Source: an uncultured Candidatus Poseidoniales archaeon
Lineage (GTDB): Archaea > Thermoplasmatota > Poseidoniia > Poseidoniales > Poseidoniaceae
Reading direction: 5' to 3'
Length of the DNA stretch: 57,253 bases
Assembly: GCA_905182715.1 (NCBI GenBank)
Contig: CAJJCP010000012.1
Span: forward strand, 1-57,253
The notes under the pieces were generated by a model that did not search any database, was not told where the DNA came from, and saw only the letters and a program-made list of their open reading frames with translations. This document shows, in pieces, positions 42,908 to 52,589 of the stretch. The first letter of the stretch is position 1, and each line of letters opens with the position of its first letter. The position numbers and the translations under genes were made by a program.

Positions 42908-44032
42908 ATGGGGTCGGATGAAAAAGTAATGGGAATCCCCCAACTTATTCATTTTCAAACGATGATTACCACTGGAGCTTTGTTCTTGGGAATCATTGCA
43001 GTTGACCTTTTATCGGACTCTGTGGGCAGCAATCTTCTCATCACTTTAATCATCGCTTGTTTAGCGCTTGGTTTACTGGTTTTCTCTGCTGATTTTTTCA
43101 TCGAAGGGGCGAAAGGATTAGCTCGCAGAGGAGGTTTACCTGAAGTGGTCATCGGCTTGACCATTGTCTCGATTGGAACTTCGTTACCCGAAATACTGGT
43201 GACGACGACGGCAGCCGCTGATGTGGCGAAATCTCCAGAGGTTGCTGATTTTGCCATTGGTGGAATCCTCGGTTCGGTCTTTGTTCAAATAACCCTCATA
43301 TTGGGGATTGTAGTGGTCAACAAAGGATTTAAAATTCGAGAATCATGGTTGAAGCGTGATGGCCTCATCATGCTGTTAGCAGTTTTGATCTTCACCTTTT
43401 TCCTGCTCACAGAACGGACCTTGCAACGTTGGGAATCTGGGATTCTTGTTCTCTTGTATGTGATTTACATTGTATGGCTCTTAATGCATCGTAAAGTAAT
43501 ACAAATGGAAGAGGATGAAAACAAAGAAGAAGTCGAAGTTCGTGGTTCTAATTGGAGTACTGCAGCCTATACGATCATGGTCATCGGAGGTCTTGCTTTC
43601 GCAGTATTTGCTGCTCACCATCTCGTGGAATACGCAAGTCAACTTGCGATAAAATTGAATGTACCTCACGCTATTGTTGGTACAACTGTTTCAGGGATTG
43701 GAACCTCTTTACCTGAACTGACCATTGCTTTGATGGCAGCAAAGAAAAGCCAAGGTGTCGCCATTGGTACGCTCATTGGCTCCAATATTACCGACCCACT
43801 GCTTTCCATTGGATTGGCAGGTTTAGTCCATCCTCTTGCCATAACCTCTGATGGATTCGAATTGATTGCCTACATCATTATTCCATTCACCATTGTCGGA
43901 TGTGCGTCTGCCTTATTGCTGATGCGAACTTCATATGAGATCAAAAAGTGGGAAGGCTATACATTGATTCTGATGTATATCTTGTTCATAATTACCCTTG
44001 AGGCATACAACCGTTCTTGGATAGCCTTCTGA
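42908..44032 (+). CDS. CaCA-family Ca2+/cation exchanger
   Basis: This 374-residue antiporter has about ten transmembrane helices in two inverted repeats, each with the alpha-repeat GTSLPE (90-95 and 265-270). The partner segments are GGILGSVFVQ and GSNITDPLLS. The central cytoplasmic loop is acidic (MEEDENKEEVEVRG). This is the YrbG / NCKX-like family that exports Ca2+ in exchange for Na+ or H+; the coupling ion is not readable from sequence. An upstream EF-hand gene in the window may share calcium biology. The ATG 42908 gene starts 102 bp from the divergent MIP gene. Confidence 0.9.
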   Translation: MGSDEKVMGIPQLIHFQTMITTGALFLGIIAVDLLSDSVGSNLLITLIIACLALGLLVFSADFFIEGAKGLARRGGLPEVVIGLTIVSIGTSLPEILVTTTAAADVAKSPEVADFAIGGILGSVFVQITLILGIVVVNKGFKIRESWLKRDGLIMLLAVLIFTFFLLTERTLQRWESGILVLLYVIYIVWLLMHRKVIQMEEDENKEEVEVRGSNWSTAAYTIMVIGGLAFAVFAAHHLVEYASQLAIKLNVPHAIVGTTVSGIGTSLPELTIALMAAKKSQGVAIGTLIGSNITDPLLSIGLAGLVHPLAITSDGFELIAYIIIPFTIVGCASALLLMRTSYEIKKWEGYTLILMYILFIITLEAYNRSWIAF

Positions 44033-44071
44033 AAACAATGAAGACATAAGGGGCGACTTCTTCGCCTCTTC

Positions 44072-45220
44072 ATGGTGAACTTCCAACTCGACGAAATGCA
44101 AGAGATGTTGAAAGAACTTGCGCATGAATTCGCCGTCGATGAAATCCGTCCAAATGCTGAGCATTGGGATACTGAATCGGTTTATCCCAAAGAAGCCATT
44201 CAAGCGGCTCACGAAATAGGGTTGCTTAATCTCCATATTCCCGAAGATTATGGCGGCCCCGGGTTAGGCTCAGTCGAAGAAGTCCTTGTCAATGAAGAAC
44301 TTGCATGGGGCGACCCTGGCTTTGCAACTGCTGCATATGCTACTTCCCTTGCATGTGCGCCAATCATTACCGGTGCTACCGAAGAACAGAAGCAGAAATG
44401 GCTTCGAATGGTTGCAGAAGACGGGGCTTTAGCGTCCTATGCTGTAACTGAGCCCGGTGCAGGTTCTGATGTTGCAGCGTGCAAAACAAGTGCAATTCGA
44501 GACGGTGATGACTACATCATCAACGGTTCTAAAATGTGGATTACAGGCGCTGGATATGCAGATTTCTTCTTCGTACTCGCCAAGACCGATGTCGATGCTG
44601 GATACAAAGGCATGTCGGGTTTCATCGTTGAGAAAGACGCTGAAGGTTTCTCGCTTGGAAAGAAAGAAATTAACATGGGGCAACGCTGCTCAGACACTCG
44701 CTCAATTCAATTCGATGATGTTCGAGTCCCTGCCAATCAATTGATTGGGGGTTCCGAATCTGGTGGCTGGATGAACGCCATGAAGGCTTTTGACATGAGC
44801 CGTCCAAACATCGCAGCTCACGCGACTGGTCTTGCCCGTGCTGCTTACGAGCACGCTCTCCAATATTCGGGTGAACGTTCGACTTTTGGTAAACCTCTGC
44901 ATCGTCATCAAGCGATTCAATTCATGTTGGCTGATATGAAAACCAAAATCGAAGCATCACGCTTGTTGACTTGGAGGTCTGCTGCAGATTCAGATGCAGG
45001 ACTTCCGAACACCGAATCGGCCGCTCATGCCAAACGGTTCGCAGCAGATACTGCCATGGAAGTCTCCACGGATGCTGTACAAGTCTATGGCGGATACGGA
45101 TATTCCGAAGAATACCCAGTTGCTCGTCTCATGCGAGCGGCAAAGGTGATGCAAATTTATGAAGGATCTTCACAAGTTCAGAGAATGATTATTGGTCGTG
45201 AAATTACCAAAGACCTTTGA
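44072..45220 (+). CDS. Acyl-CoA dehydrogenase
   Basis: This 382-residue FAD enzyme oxidises acyl-CoA to trans-2-enoyl-CoA. It has YAVTEPGAGSDVA (FAD/substrate-binding), MWITGAGYADFF and the catalytic base E364 in QIYEGSSQVQRMI. Length and motifs are typical of the short/medium-chain branch, including isovaleryl and glutaryl types. It follows the exchanger gene by 39 bp. A bacterial-like PlsC gene is found 12 kb on, but no beta-oxidation partner gene is here. Substrate length cannot be set from sequence. Confidence 0.92.
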   Translation: MVNFQLDEMQEMLKELAHEFAVDEIRPNAEHWDTESVYPKEAIQAAHEIGLLNLHIPEDYGGPGLGSVEEVLVNEELAWGDPGFATAAYATSLACAPIITGATEEQKQKWLRMVAEDGALASYAVTEPGAGSDVAACKTSAIRDGDDYIINGSKMWITGAGYADFFFVLAKTDVDAGYKGMSGFIVEKDAEGFSLGKKEINMGQRCSDTRSIQFDDVRVPANQLIGGSESGGWMNAMKAFDMSRPNIAAHATGLARAAYEHALQYSGERSTFGKPLHRHQAIQFMLADMKTKIEASRLLTWRSAADSDAGLPNTESAAHAKRFAADTAMEVSTDAVQVYGGYGYSEEYPVARLMRAAKVMQIYEGSSQVQRMIIGREITKDL

Positions 45221-45973
45221 TTAGCTGTCTTCAAATTTGTCAGTCACCAAGTCCCAGAAATCGATTAATTCCTGTTTCTCTTTTTCTTTCTTTTCGAGTA
45301 TACTTTCTTCTTCTTGACTGAGTGTAAGACCGTGTATTTCTTCCTCCCAAGCCTGTTGCAGGTCAAGCATCTCGTCGGTGGAAACTTCCAGTTCATCTCT
45401 TTCAAATGCTCCATACATGTCCATTTCCTCATTCTCATTCATGTCGATATCCTCATCATCTTGCGGTCCGGGGAATTCCCAATCATCTTCATCCATCATA
45501 TCTTGAGTTACAATCATGGTGTCTTGAAAGATAACAATACCCTTTAGCATCTCACGCGTGCAAATCAGGAATTGTGCTAACATAGGGATTTGGAGAGCCG
45601 TTTTGATATCGTTGTAAAGTGCCAGTACCAACGAAACGATTCGATCACCAATCGGTAGTTTTTCATTTTGTGAATGTAAACAGAGGCTCACTGAGTATTG
45701 GTTTTCGGAAATAACATCATTTTGCCACCGCCCAGCAGTAACTGCGACTGACCATTGTGATTGAGATGGCGAGGCCTCGAAGAATTCTACGCTCATGCCT
45801 TGGAAATTCGAATCAATTTGGTACCAGCGATGTGATTCACCTTGTACACGGACCTTGATGCACTCATTTGTCAACATGAATACTTGAACATTAGGAGTAC
45901 CTTTAGCTACGGACTGCAACATATCAAGTGAACGAAGTTCAGGTTCCGACATTCGGTATTTTCCTTTCGACAT
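45221..45973 (-). CDS. Hypothetical acidic protein
   Basis: This protein of about 250 residues has a beta-rich N-terminal ~150 residues (VFMLTNECIKVRV, YQIDSNFQGMSVEFF, VSLCLHSQNE) and a very acidic C-terminal ~100 residues (DEDDWEFPGPQDDEDIDMN). I do not recognise a family. ATGs at 46015, 45979, 45973 and 45952 are possible. The TATA box centred at 45996 would place transcription start near 45970, favouring ATG 45973 as a leaderless start. It is adjacent and convergent with the acyl-CoA dehydrogenase gene (no gap). Confidence 0.7.
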   Translation of the reverse strand: MSKGKYRMSEPELRSLDMLQSVAKGTPNVQVFMLTNECIKVRVQGESHRWYQIDSNFQGMSVEFFEASPSQSQWSVAVTAGRWQNDVISENQYSVSLCLHSQNEKLPIGDRIVSLVLALYNDIKTALQIPMLAQFLICTREMLKGIVIFQDTMIVTQDMMDEDDWEFPGPQDDEDIDMNENEEMDMYGAFERDELEVSTDEMLDLQQAWEEEIHGLTLSQEEESILEKKEKEKQELIDFWDLVTDKFEDS

Positions 45974-45992
45974 ACGCATCGAACATTTCGAG

Positions 45993-45998
45993 TATATA
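45993..45998. promoter_or_regulatory. TATATA box in divergent region
   Basis: A perfect symmetrical TATATA lies between the hypothetical gene (minus, 45973) and the MocA-like gene (plus, 46041). On the minus strand it is about 25 bp from ATG 45973. On the plus strand it would give a start near 46020 and a ~20-base leader. One box may serve both. Confidence 0.5.
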
Positions 45999-46040
45999 TC
46001 AAGAGCAAAGAACAAAACCCTCGGGCCTCGAATTTAAATT

Positions 46041-46634
46041 ATGGCCAAGCCTTGTCCTGCAGTGATACTCGCAGCAGGAGCCAGTCAACGGCTTGGTCAG
46101 CCAAAATCCTTGGTGAAGGTAGGGGATTCAACATTAGTGGGTCTTGCCTATCGAAAGTTGGTTGAAGCAGGTTGCTCTCCCATCTTGATTGTCACGCGAA
46201 GTGAACTTTCGGTTCCAATTATGCAAGCAACCTTCGGTTCGACAGTCATCGTAAATCAGACGCCCGAAGACGGACGGACTGGAAGTATCCAGTGTGGCAT
46301 CTTATCACTCGCCGGAGACAAAGGACGAATGCCAAGACGAGTCGTTATCGCCCCTGTTGACCGGCCTGGGTGGTCCATTGGTCATGTCAAATCTTTGCTT
46401 TTAGAACAAAAAAGTTCGACGCTTGCATCCAATGGGCGAAGGGGCCATCCGTTACTTCTGGATGCAGAGGCCATACAATCGGTCCTTGCAGCACCTGCTC
46501 AATCGGCTTTACGTGAATTGGTTTCCTTTGCGGAAGTGGCTGTAGATGCTCCTCTTCTTGGTTTGAATATTGATCATCCTGATGATTTAATTCTACTCAA
46601 ACAACATGAAGTATCGTTGCTCGACATGGCCTGA
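46041..46634 (+). CDS. MocA-like molybdenum cofactor cytidylyltransferase
   Basis: This 197-residue nucleotidyltransferase has the N-terminal LAAGASQRLGQPK, the family nucleotide-binding loop, and PVDRPGWS, where the metal-binding Asp sits. MocA converts molybdopterin cofactor to the cytosine-dinucleotide form used by xanthine dehydrogenase and carbon-monoxide dehydrogenase families. The XdhC-like maturation protein is 45 bp downstream, which supports that role. The molybdo-hydroxylase itself is not in the window. A general MobA-like guanylyltransferase is the alternative. Confidence 0.85.
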   Translation: MAKPCPAVILAAGASQRLGQPKSLVKVGDSTLVGLAYRKLVEAGCSPILIVTRSELSVPIMQATFGSTVIVNQTPEDGRTGSIQCGILSLAGDKGRMPRRVVIAPVDRPGWSIGHVKSLLLEQKSSTLASNGRRGHPLLLDAEAIQSVLAAPAQSALRELVSFAEVAVDAPLLGLNIDHPDDLILLKQHEVSLLDMA

Positions 46635-46679
46635 AACCTGTAGGGAAAAGGGTATGTGTCACCTCTTCAACCGGCAAAC

Positions 46680-47561
46680 ATGACTGCGACGGTGATGGCT
46701 TGGTCCCTCTCTCGTCTTGCCGCAGGTCAATGCGTGGTTCTTGCCAGTGTGGTTGAAACAGCGGGCAGTGTGCCGGGTAAAGTCGGTGCCCGTTTGGCAA
46801 TGGATTCTGATGAACAATGGGTTGGTACCGTTGGTGGTGCAGGATTAGAACTGAAAGTCCTTCAGCGATGCAGAGAGCATCTTCAAACACAACAACGACC
46901 TTTTGGAGAAGTCGTACGATACGGGTTAAACAAAGGTGCGAAGGGCTATGAAGTAACACCGCTTGATTCACTTTGCGGCGGTCAAGTTACGCTTGCAATT
47001 GAGGTGATGATTCCTATGCCACATGTATTGTTGATGGGTGGCGGTCATTGCGGTCAGGCACTTGCTAAGACGTTAGATGCTTTGGGCTGGAAACATTCGA
47101 TCCATGATACACGAACAGAATTTTCGAGTGAGGGAATGTATCCGAATGCAGAACAACGTTCCTCTGCTTCAGTTGATGCATTTCTTCAAGCCGAAACGCT
47201 CGAAAGTCTTCGTCGGTTTTCAGATGTTTTGCTTCTTGGCCATGATTGGTCAGAAGACCAAGAGCGTTTGTTAGGACTCCTTCATCGCTTCAACAATGCA
47301 AACGCAATCCCAGATGGCCAACAAGGTCCTCGAATTGGGGTGATTGGTAGCCGTTCTAAATGGCAGGCCTTTGAGAAGACATGTCTTGAACAAGGCATAG
47401 AACAATCAATCCTTGATGCAGTGGTCTGCCCAATTGGTTTGAACATCGGTGCAGAATCACCTGAAGAAATTGCAGTAGCAGTTGTTGCTCAAATTATGGC
47501 TTCGTTCAAGGGCGTCGATGCTGATGCTCCGACTTGGCGAACTTCATTCACTTTTGAGTAA
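46680..47561 (+). CDS. XdhC/CoxI-family molybdoenzyme maturation protein
   Basis: This 293-residue protein has an N-terminal XdhC segment ([20 protein letters not shown], where the conserved GxVGGG-like element is GTVGGAGLE) and a C-terminal Rossmann domain ([16 protein letters not shown]). XdhC proteins deliver and protect sulfurated molybdenum cofactor for hydroxylases. A GTG at 46656 would add eight residues. It overlaps the last codons of the convergent oligoribonuclease gene by 14 bp. It pairs with the MocA-like gene upstream. Confidence 0.87.
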   Translation: MTATVMAWSLSRLAAGQCVVLASVVETAGSVPGKVGARLAMDSDEQWVGTVGGAGLELKVLQRCREHLQTQQRPFGEVVRYGLNKGAKGYEVTPLDSLCGGQVTLAIEVMIPMPHVLLMGGGHCGQALAKTLDALGWKHSIHDTRTEFSSEGMYPNAEQRSSASVDAFLQAETLESLRRFSDVLLLGHDWSEDQERLLGLLHRFNNANAIPDGQQGPRIGVIGSRSKWQAFEKTCLEQGIEQSILDAVVCPIGLNIGAESPEEIAVAVVAQIMASFKGVDADAPTWRTSFTFE

Positions 47562-48093
47562 ATATTCGCTCTCTAAAATAACGAAGTTCTTCGATTGATT
47601 CAAGAATATCATCAAGTGCAAGGTGGGCCCCTTTCTTATCATACCGCCCGGCTTCAGGATACCATCGTCGAGCTAATTCTTTGATTGTTGAAACATCAAT
47701 CATCCTGTAATGTAGATGGTCGACAAGCAGTGGCATTTCCTTTTCCATGAATTTTTTATCATTCCAAATACTGTTTCCACACAGAGGGGCAACGCCTTGT
47801 GGCACCCATTCCTTGAGAAAAGCCAGAGTTTCTGCTTCTGCTTGCTGGCATGAAACACTTCCTGTACGGACACGTTCAACCAGTCCACTTTCATGATGAT
47901 GCGTCGTATTCCATTCATCCATTCCTGCCAGAAGTTCTTCCGATACTGAAACAGCCAGATTTGGTCCAGTTGCAAGAATATTGAGTTCTCCATCGGTCAC
48001 AACTGTTGCAATTTCAATGATGGATTCTTTTTCAATATCCAGTCCAGTCATTTCGAGGTCAATCCAAACCAAGCGTTCGTCGCTTTCACCCAT
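47548..48093 (-). CDS. orn: Oligoribonuclease
   Basis: This 181-residue DEDDh exonuclease degrades oligoribonucleotides, and in bacteria pGpG. The catalytic set is D12 and E14 ([10 protein letters not shown]), D111 (WNDKKF), H156 and D161 (HLALDD), at nearly the same numbers as E. coli Orn, and the length matches Orn (about 180). Orn is typical of proteobacteria, actinobacteria and eukaryotes; it is uncommon in archaea, so transfer is likely. It overlaps the XdhC-like gene tail. Confidence 0.92.
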   Translation of the reverse strand: MGESDERLVWIDLEMTGLDIEKESIIEIATVVTDGELNILATGPNLAVSVSEELLAGMDEWNTTHHHESGLVERVRTGSVSCQQAEAETLAFLKEWVPQGVAPLCGNSIWNDKKFMEKEMPLLVDHLHYRMIDVSTIKELARRWYPEAGRYDKKGAHLALDDILESIEELRYFRERIFTQK

Positions 48094-48162
48094 GTTTTCG
48101 CCAACAGGTTGGGGTTTTTGAATTGGGCGTAGGGTTATGAAGTTCTCATTGGAGGGCTCATC

Positions 48163-49188
48163 ATGGCGGATGAGACAGTACTGGCGGCCTCAGAAGTCTC
48201 TCTCGAGCCTCAACCTTTGATGGAACCCAAAACACTCATCGCTGTGAGTGCCCTTACCTTTTTACTTATTTTCTCCTTTTTCGCCCTTGCGCTAACGGGT
48301 GATTCATCGCCTTCTTTGGCGCCTCAAGAAGCGATTGAGAATGATGGTTGGCGAGCCTTTTCCGTTGTCGCTCCAGTCGATACAGGAATCAACGTTTACC
48401 ACGATCATTTCCGAACCAATGAAACATATCCTTCTTGGCTCTTGGACGGCCTTGGCGTGAACAAAGTATGTGATTTGACTTTTGAGGGAAGTTGGCAAGA
48501 ACGGTATGATGCCGATAAAGAATCATGTTGGGACACCTTAGTTGCAAGCGACATCGTCTCTTTCCCAGGAACGAAAATCATTGGTACATCCCCTGATGGT
48601 GATAGCGAGATATTAATTTTAGATGACCCAAGTGATGGTCACGGCTCGGCAGTCACAGGTTCAGTTTTGAATGCCAACCCACAAGCAGTCATTTTCTTTG
48701 TCGAAGGATTCAGCACTGAAGCGGTACTTGCTGCAGCGAATCAGCCTCTCGTCGATGTTATTTCTACCTCATTTGGCGCTCCGGGTTCAGTGCCAATCTC
48801 TGGAATCGAGCGAGGAACTGAAATTGCGGTTGTTGAACAAGGAAAGATGCATACCGGAGCTGCAGATAACAGCCCTTCCCCCGCCATTCAAGATTCAACT
48901 GCCGGGCCTCCTTGGTCCATCGGTATTGCAGGATATGCCGAGGAAGGCGACGACCAAAAAGAAATCATGTCGGGTTCGTACCCTGATATCTCTGCAGACT
49001 GGACACAGAACCTGCCAAACCATGACGATATCGATGGGTACCATGAAACGTCTGGAACTTCCTTTGCTACACCTCGTACAGCAGGGATTCTTTCTTTTGT
49101 CTTAGAATCCCTACGCTCTGAGTTCAATGATGATGGCGCTGGAGCCTCTCCTGAACTCCCGTCAAGGCATGCTCGTGGACGGAACTGA
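48163..49188 (+). CDS. Subtilisin-like protease, N-terminal part (frame break)
   Basis: This S8 serine protease has one N-terminal transmembrane helix (about 23-45) and all three catalytic residues: D73 (APVDTGIN), H160 (DGHGSAVTG) and S300 (SGTSFATP). The frame ends at 49188 with an unconserved [11 protein letters not shown]. The expected continuation is in the next frame, starting within the same bases. Skipping one C in CCC at 49158-49160 gives [18 protein letters not shown]. The most likely true gene is 48163-49543, about 460 residues. The catalytic domain faces outside. ATG 48163 has GGAGGGCTC before it. Confidence 0.8.
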   Translation: MADETVLAASEVSLEPQPLMEPKTLIAVSALTFLLIFSFFALALTGDSSPSLAPQEAIENDGWRAFSVVAPVDTGINVYHDHFRTNETYPSWLLDGLGVNKVCDLTFEGSWQERYDADKESCWDTLVASDIVSFPGTKIIGTSPDGDSEILILDDPSDGHGSAVTGSVLNANPQAVIFFVEGFSTEAVLAAANQPLVDVISTSFGAPGSVPISGIERGTEIAVVEQGKMHTGAADNSPSPAIQDSTAGPPWSIGIAGYAEEGDDQKEIMSGSYPDISADWTQNLPNHDDIDGYHETSGTSFATPRTAGILSFVLESLRSEFNDDGAGASPELPSRHARGRN

Positions 49189-49543
49189 TGCAGATGGTAA
49201 CCCTTTCATCGTTTCAAACGCTGATGTCCGTGAAGCACTCAACCGGTCGGCATGGTATCCGGATGTTGGATGGGACCCCACTTCGGGAACAATGCCGATC
49301 TCACCTGTTGCTCCTTGCACACAAACCGGTTGGGGTTTGGTTAATCTTTCAAATATTGAGCCTATGATTGCACACCTTAACCAATCTGCAGACCTCTCTG
49401 AAAGACCCGGTGATGTCGTAGCATGCATGAATGCGAATCAAGACATGCGTGAAGCATATTGGAATGCTTACCCTTCAGCCCCTACTCAACCCGGAGAACT
49501 GTTTGTTACAGGTTCTCAAGGTGCTGAACGTCGATTTGTTTGA
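49127..49543 (+). CDS. Subtilisin-like protease, C-terminal part
   Basis: The frame encodes VREALNRSAWYPDVGWDP, GWGLVNLSNIEPMI and a short acidic end; this is the usual C-terminal end of the S8 domain. Read alone from the MMMALEPLL start it has no catalytic residue and no signal, so it is not a separate gene. It is the second half of the 48163 protease. It ends one base before the next gene's stop on the other strand. Confidence 0.7.
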   Translation: MMMALEPLLNSRQGMLVDGTDADGNPFIVSNADVREALNRSAWYPDVGWDPTSGTMPISPVAPCTQTGWGLVNLSNIEPMIAHLNQSADLSERPGDVVACMNANQDMREAYWNAYPSAPTQPGELFVTGSQGAERRFV

Positions 49544-51430
49544 TTACGCTGTAACCCAATCAATCACAATTTGACCGTTTAAATTGAAACCAATCACCGG
49601 TTTGTACCCTTCGTGTGGTGTTGTGTCAATTGATCTGAGAATGTCTTCCAATTTCCCAGGAGGGAAGCGGATATCAAACCCTTGTGATGTTTCAACAGTG
49701 GCTGGTAATGGAATCACAATCTCCTCCTCATGCACTACGAGTTCTTTTTCAGATTGTTTGGTAACGGGTTCAGGGATTCCTTTGAATTCTTCTTCAACCA
49801 CTTCCGGAGTTTCTTCGGTCAGTTCTTCCACGACTTCCACGACCTCTGCTTCCACTTTGATCTTTTTCTGTCCCTTCTCTAAGAGAGAGGCTTGCTGAAC
49901 GTTTGGTGCGGGACTTTGTGCAGGAACTTGTTCCATTTCGTAGACGACATCATCATCTTCTAATCGTTGCATGGTAAGGAATCCCCATCCAAGTGCGATT
50001 AACCCGACGCCAACAAATGAAAGCGCTTGCATAGTATCGCTCTCAACTTCGACACTGAATGCAACAAAGGAAAGAATTGAACCATAGCCTCCGAAGATAC
50101 GTCTCCATCGAGCCTCATACTCGGGGGCATAGCCTTGAATTCCAACCGCAACTAAAATCACAGTGGTAAGAATCCAAGCCAAAGACCATTGGTCTATTTG
50201 ACCAAACACAAAGAAGATTCCAGCAAGTGCACTGAGCACGCCTGCCATTCCTAAGCGGTCAAGGAAATCTAGGAATTCATTATCATCTTCCCACTCAAAG
50301 AATTCAAGTTCATACATTCGGTCATTCTGTAAAGAAAACCAAGAGATGCTCAGTCCTTCAAGTATAAGGAAAATTCCAATCGGTATACCGATATCAATCG
50401 TATCGACATTCAGCTGAATGATGAGATTTGCTAATGCCACCGCATGTATTGCTGGAACAAAGAACAAAGCGTTTGAGTAGCCCTTTACGAGAATATCTCG
50501 TGTCAGCAGTATTGCTCCAACCAATGTTCCAATGCCAAGTAATGCATCGAAACTCAAAATAAACGAGACATAGGTTAGGATGTAGAGTGCATTGAGAACT
50601 TCCTCTTTCTTTTCTGGAGATATCTCTTTTCCAATTTCAGTTGATGCATATTTGAACAGTAGATCTTTATTGTCCATGATGACAAAGGTGAGTGCAGAAC
50701 AGGCTGTAAGCAGTACACTCCAAGAGAATGCAAGTTGAACTGTATCGAACGTATCTTCAACGCCCATGCCAATGAGGAGGCTGATTGCCAATCCTAGATG
50801 GAGGACAGGAATCGTTTCGACATTGCCTGATGTCCATGAATTGATAATGAGGTACGCACACATTATTGCTGGAATCCAACCAACGCTTGAAGTTGCAGCA
50901 AGCACGCCGACAAGAGCCCATCCCCATACACCATACCAAGGTAACATCTCGCGTCCATTTTCACTTTGTTTGACGAATTTATTATCCATTACGAGGACAT
51001 ACGTCATTTGTAAAGTGATGAGAATACCACCCAGTCGAGTAAGAGAAAGTAACCCGAATTCGGCAAAGTCATAGTTTGTAGAATCGATTGCTTCGATAAG
51101 AACTCTCGAGATTCCAGCTGATTCCAGCCAATGGTCGTTGAGTAAGAAGAATGCAATTGGGGAAAGCATCAATGGCCAGATGTGGCGATGTTGAACGCAT
51201 CGAACAGTGACCAATCCAATCATGGAAATTAACAATAATCCACCGGAGTTGTCAAGGCAAGCCAAACCTACGAGTCCAAGCATTGCCCATGCATCAGCAT
51301 TCACAGAAAGATGGTCATCATCTATGCCGCGTTTGGTGATGAGCCAATTGACATAAAGCGGGGCGCTCAAAAGTATGACATCGAGAAGAATTGCGACTGG
51401 AACTATACTATCGGTCCATATAATCGTCAT
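49544..51430 (-). CDS. Multi-TM membrane protein of unknown function (C-terminal segment)
   Basis: This 628-residue protein has about twelve or more transmembrane helices. After them comes a long acidic, low-complexity cytoplasmic region (AEVVEVVEELTEETPEVVEE) and a final ~45-residue conserved-looking domain (FDIRFPPGKLEDILRSID, VIGFNLNGQIVIDW). No family is recognised. Its ATG overlaps the preceding small ORF by 23 bases, and single-base skipping would join them as DDYMDDSIVPV. It may be the last part of a ~1,320-codon gene that starts at 53501. Confidence 0.65.
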   Translation of the reverse strand: MTIIWTDSIVPVAILLDVILLSAPLYVNWLITKRGIDDDHLSVNADAWAMLGLVGLACLDNSGGLLLISMIGLVTVRCVQHRHIWPLMLSPIAFFLLNDHWLESAGISRVLIEAIDSTNYDFAEFGLLSLTRLGGILITLQMTYVLVMDNKFVKQSENGREMLPWYGVWGWALVGVLAATSSVGWIPAIMCAYLIINSWTSGNVETIPVLHLGLAISLLIGMGVEDTFDTVQLAFSWSVLLTACSALTFVIMDNKDLLFKYASTEIGKEISPEKKEEVLNALYILTYVSFILSFDALLGIGTLVGAILLTRDILVKGYSNALFFVPAIHAVALANLIIQLNVDTIDIGIPIGIFLILEGLSISWFSLQNDRMYELEFFEWEDDNEFLDFLDRLGMAGVLSALAGIFFVFGQIDQWSLAWILTTVILVAVGIQGYAPEYEARWRRIFGGYGSILSFVAFSVEVESDTMQALSFVGVGLIALGWGFLTMQRLEDDDVVYEMEQVPAQSPAPNVQQASLLEKGQKKIKVEAEVVEVVEELTEETPEVVEEEFKGIPEPVTKQSEKELVVHEEEIVIPLPATVETSQGFDIRFPPGKLEDILRSIDTTPHEGYKPVIGFNLNGQIVIDWVTA

Positions 51431-51587
51431 GCGTCAACATATTTGCGCGAATCATAGAGAATGCGACACCGATTGGTAATGCGATTGTGAACAAAACCCA
51501 TACCCCTGCAGAACGAACAGTAGAGGAGATGATATCCATATTCTTAATTTCAAGAACCAAAGCAGTCACTGGGATAAGGAGAAGCAT
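51408..51587 (-). CDS. Short membrane ORF, probable fragment
   Basis: This frame codes 59 residues with two hydrophobic segments (MLLLIPVTALVLEI and VWVLFTIALPIGVAF). It begins inside the 3' end of the 51550 ORF and ends inside the 5' end of the 51430 ORF. Alone it makes an implausible gene, but it fits well as the joining segment between its two neighbours if one base is removed at each side. Confidence 0.4.
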   Translation of the reverse strand: MLLLIPVTALVLEIKNMDIISSTVRSAGVWVLFTIALPIGVAFSMIRANMLTHDDYMDR

Positions 51588-52569
51588 AGATCCACGGTTC
51601 ACTTGCAAATATTTTGGTACCTTCAGTGTCGAAATCGGCACCCCATGGATTTACCATTGTGATGAGACTGAAACTCATCATGAAAAACGGAATAAGGAGA
51701 GACAAGCGTGTTAATTGGCTCCAACTGTTTTTCTTGACCCAGTCACCGTCTTCTTGTACCCCGACACTTTTTTGAGCGCTCCAAGAATTTGTCTTTGGAT
51801 CGTAAACTGGGGCCTGAGCCGCAAATCGCTTGGTCCAGTTGAATAATAATCCCAAATCCAATTCAATCTTGCGAGCACGATAAAGCATCCAATAACTCAC
51901 TGCTCCCAAGATGAAGATTTGATAATTAAAATATTCAGGTAATGGTAAATCTTGCAAGAATTCAGGAAGCTCAAATCGGTCGAGTACAGCGAGAAGAACC
52001 ATTGAGACGTTCGCAATTAAAGCCACCATTGTGGCCTGCATCTTCTTTTCCCACGAACTTTCAGTTGTCAAGATACTGAAAGAGTTCTGGGCAAGGTAAA
52101 GCATGTAGCCAATGAAAATCCACGGCATAAACCAGTCTTCTGCTTGCAGTATTGTTCGTGAAAGAACAATCGAACCAAGCATAGCGAGGTGTGTCCAAGC
52201 CGATATTTTGTCCTTTTGTCGAGCGAATTCTGATATGCTAAATAACGCGAGAGGAATGATGACCTGCATGCCATCAAAACCAAATGTTTCTCGGAGTGGG
52301 ATTTCGTTTATATTTGCAAATACATCCGTCAAAAAGTAAGACGCTGCTAAAGCAGTAACTGTGAAATCTGCAACCCAACGTCGTGTTGCTTTGGCAAAAA
52401 AGAGCATATAGGGTATCATCAAGAGTGTGATAATCCACGGTAAAGCACTTCCATCATTTGGTAACATCACGAGGGCAGCCGCTAATCCAATCGGCATCCA
52501 TGGCACTCGACGCTGTTGAACTGCTGGGAAATAGAATACCAATACAGCAATCCAAAGAGCGACACTCAA
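51550..52569 (-). CDS. Multi-TM membrane protein of unknown function (middle segment)
   Basis: This 339-residue ORF starts at a TTG and has about eight transmembrane helices. The frame is open upstream of the TTG (YEGYNLHLGPIKSSELGIDN), which looks like a loop between helices. So the start is not convincing. The end YASPYPSDCFGS is unconserved in look, where the next frame continues with LLLIPVTALV. It is one of four same-strand membrane ORFs that may be one gene. It contains a soluble cytoplasmic loop (KTNSWSAQKSVGVQEDGDW). Confidence 0.6.
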   Translation of the reverse strand: MSVALWIAVLVFYFPAVQQRRVPWMPIGLAAALVMLPNDGSALPWIITLLMIPYMLFFAKATRRWVADFTVTALAASYFLTDVFANINEIPLRETFGFDGMQVIIPLALFSISEFARQKDKISAWTHLAMLGSIVLSRTILQAEDWFMPWIFIGYMLYLAQNSFSILTTESSWEKKMQATMVALIANVSMVLLAVLDRFELPEFLQDLPLPEYFNYQIFILGAVSYWMLYRARKIELDLGLLFNWTKRFAAQAPVYDPKTNSWSAQKSVGVQEDGDWVKKNSWSQLTRLSLLIPFFMMSFSLITMVNPWGADFDTEGTKIFASEPWIYASPYPSDCFGS

Positions 52570-52589
52570 TCCAAAGATGTTATCTATTC

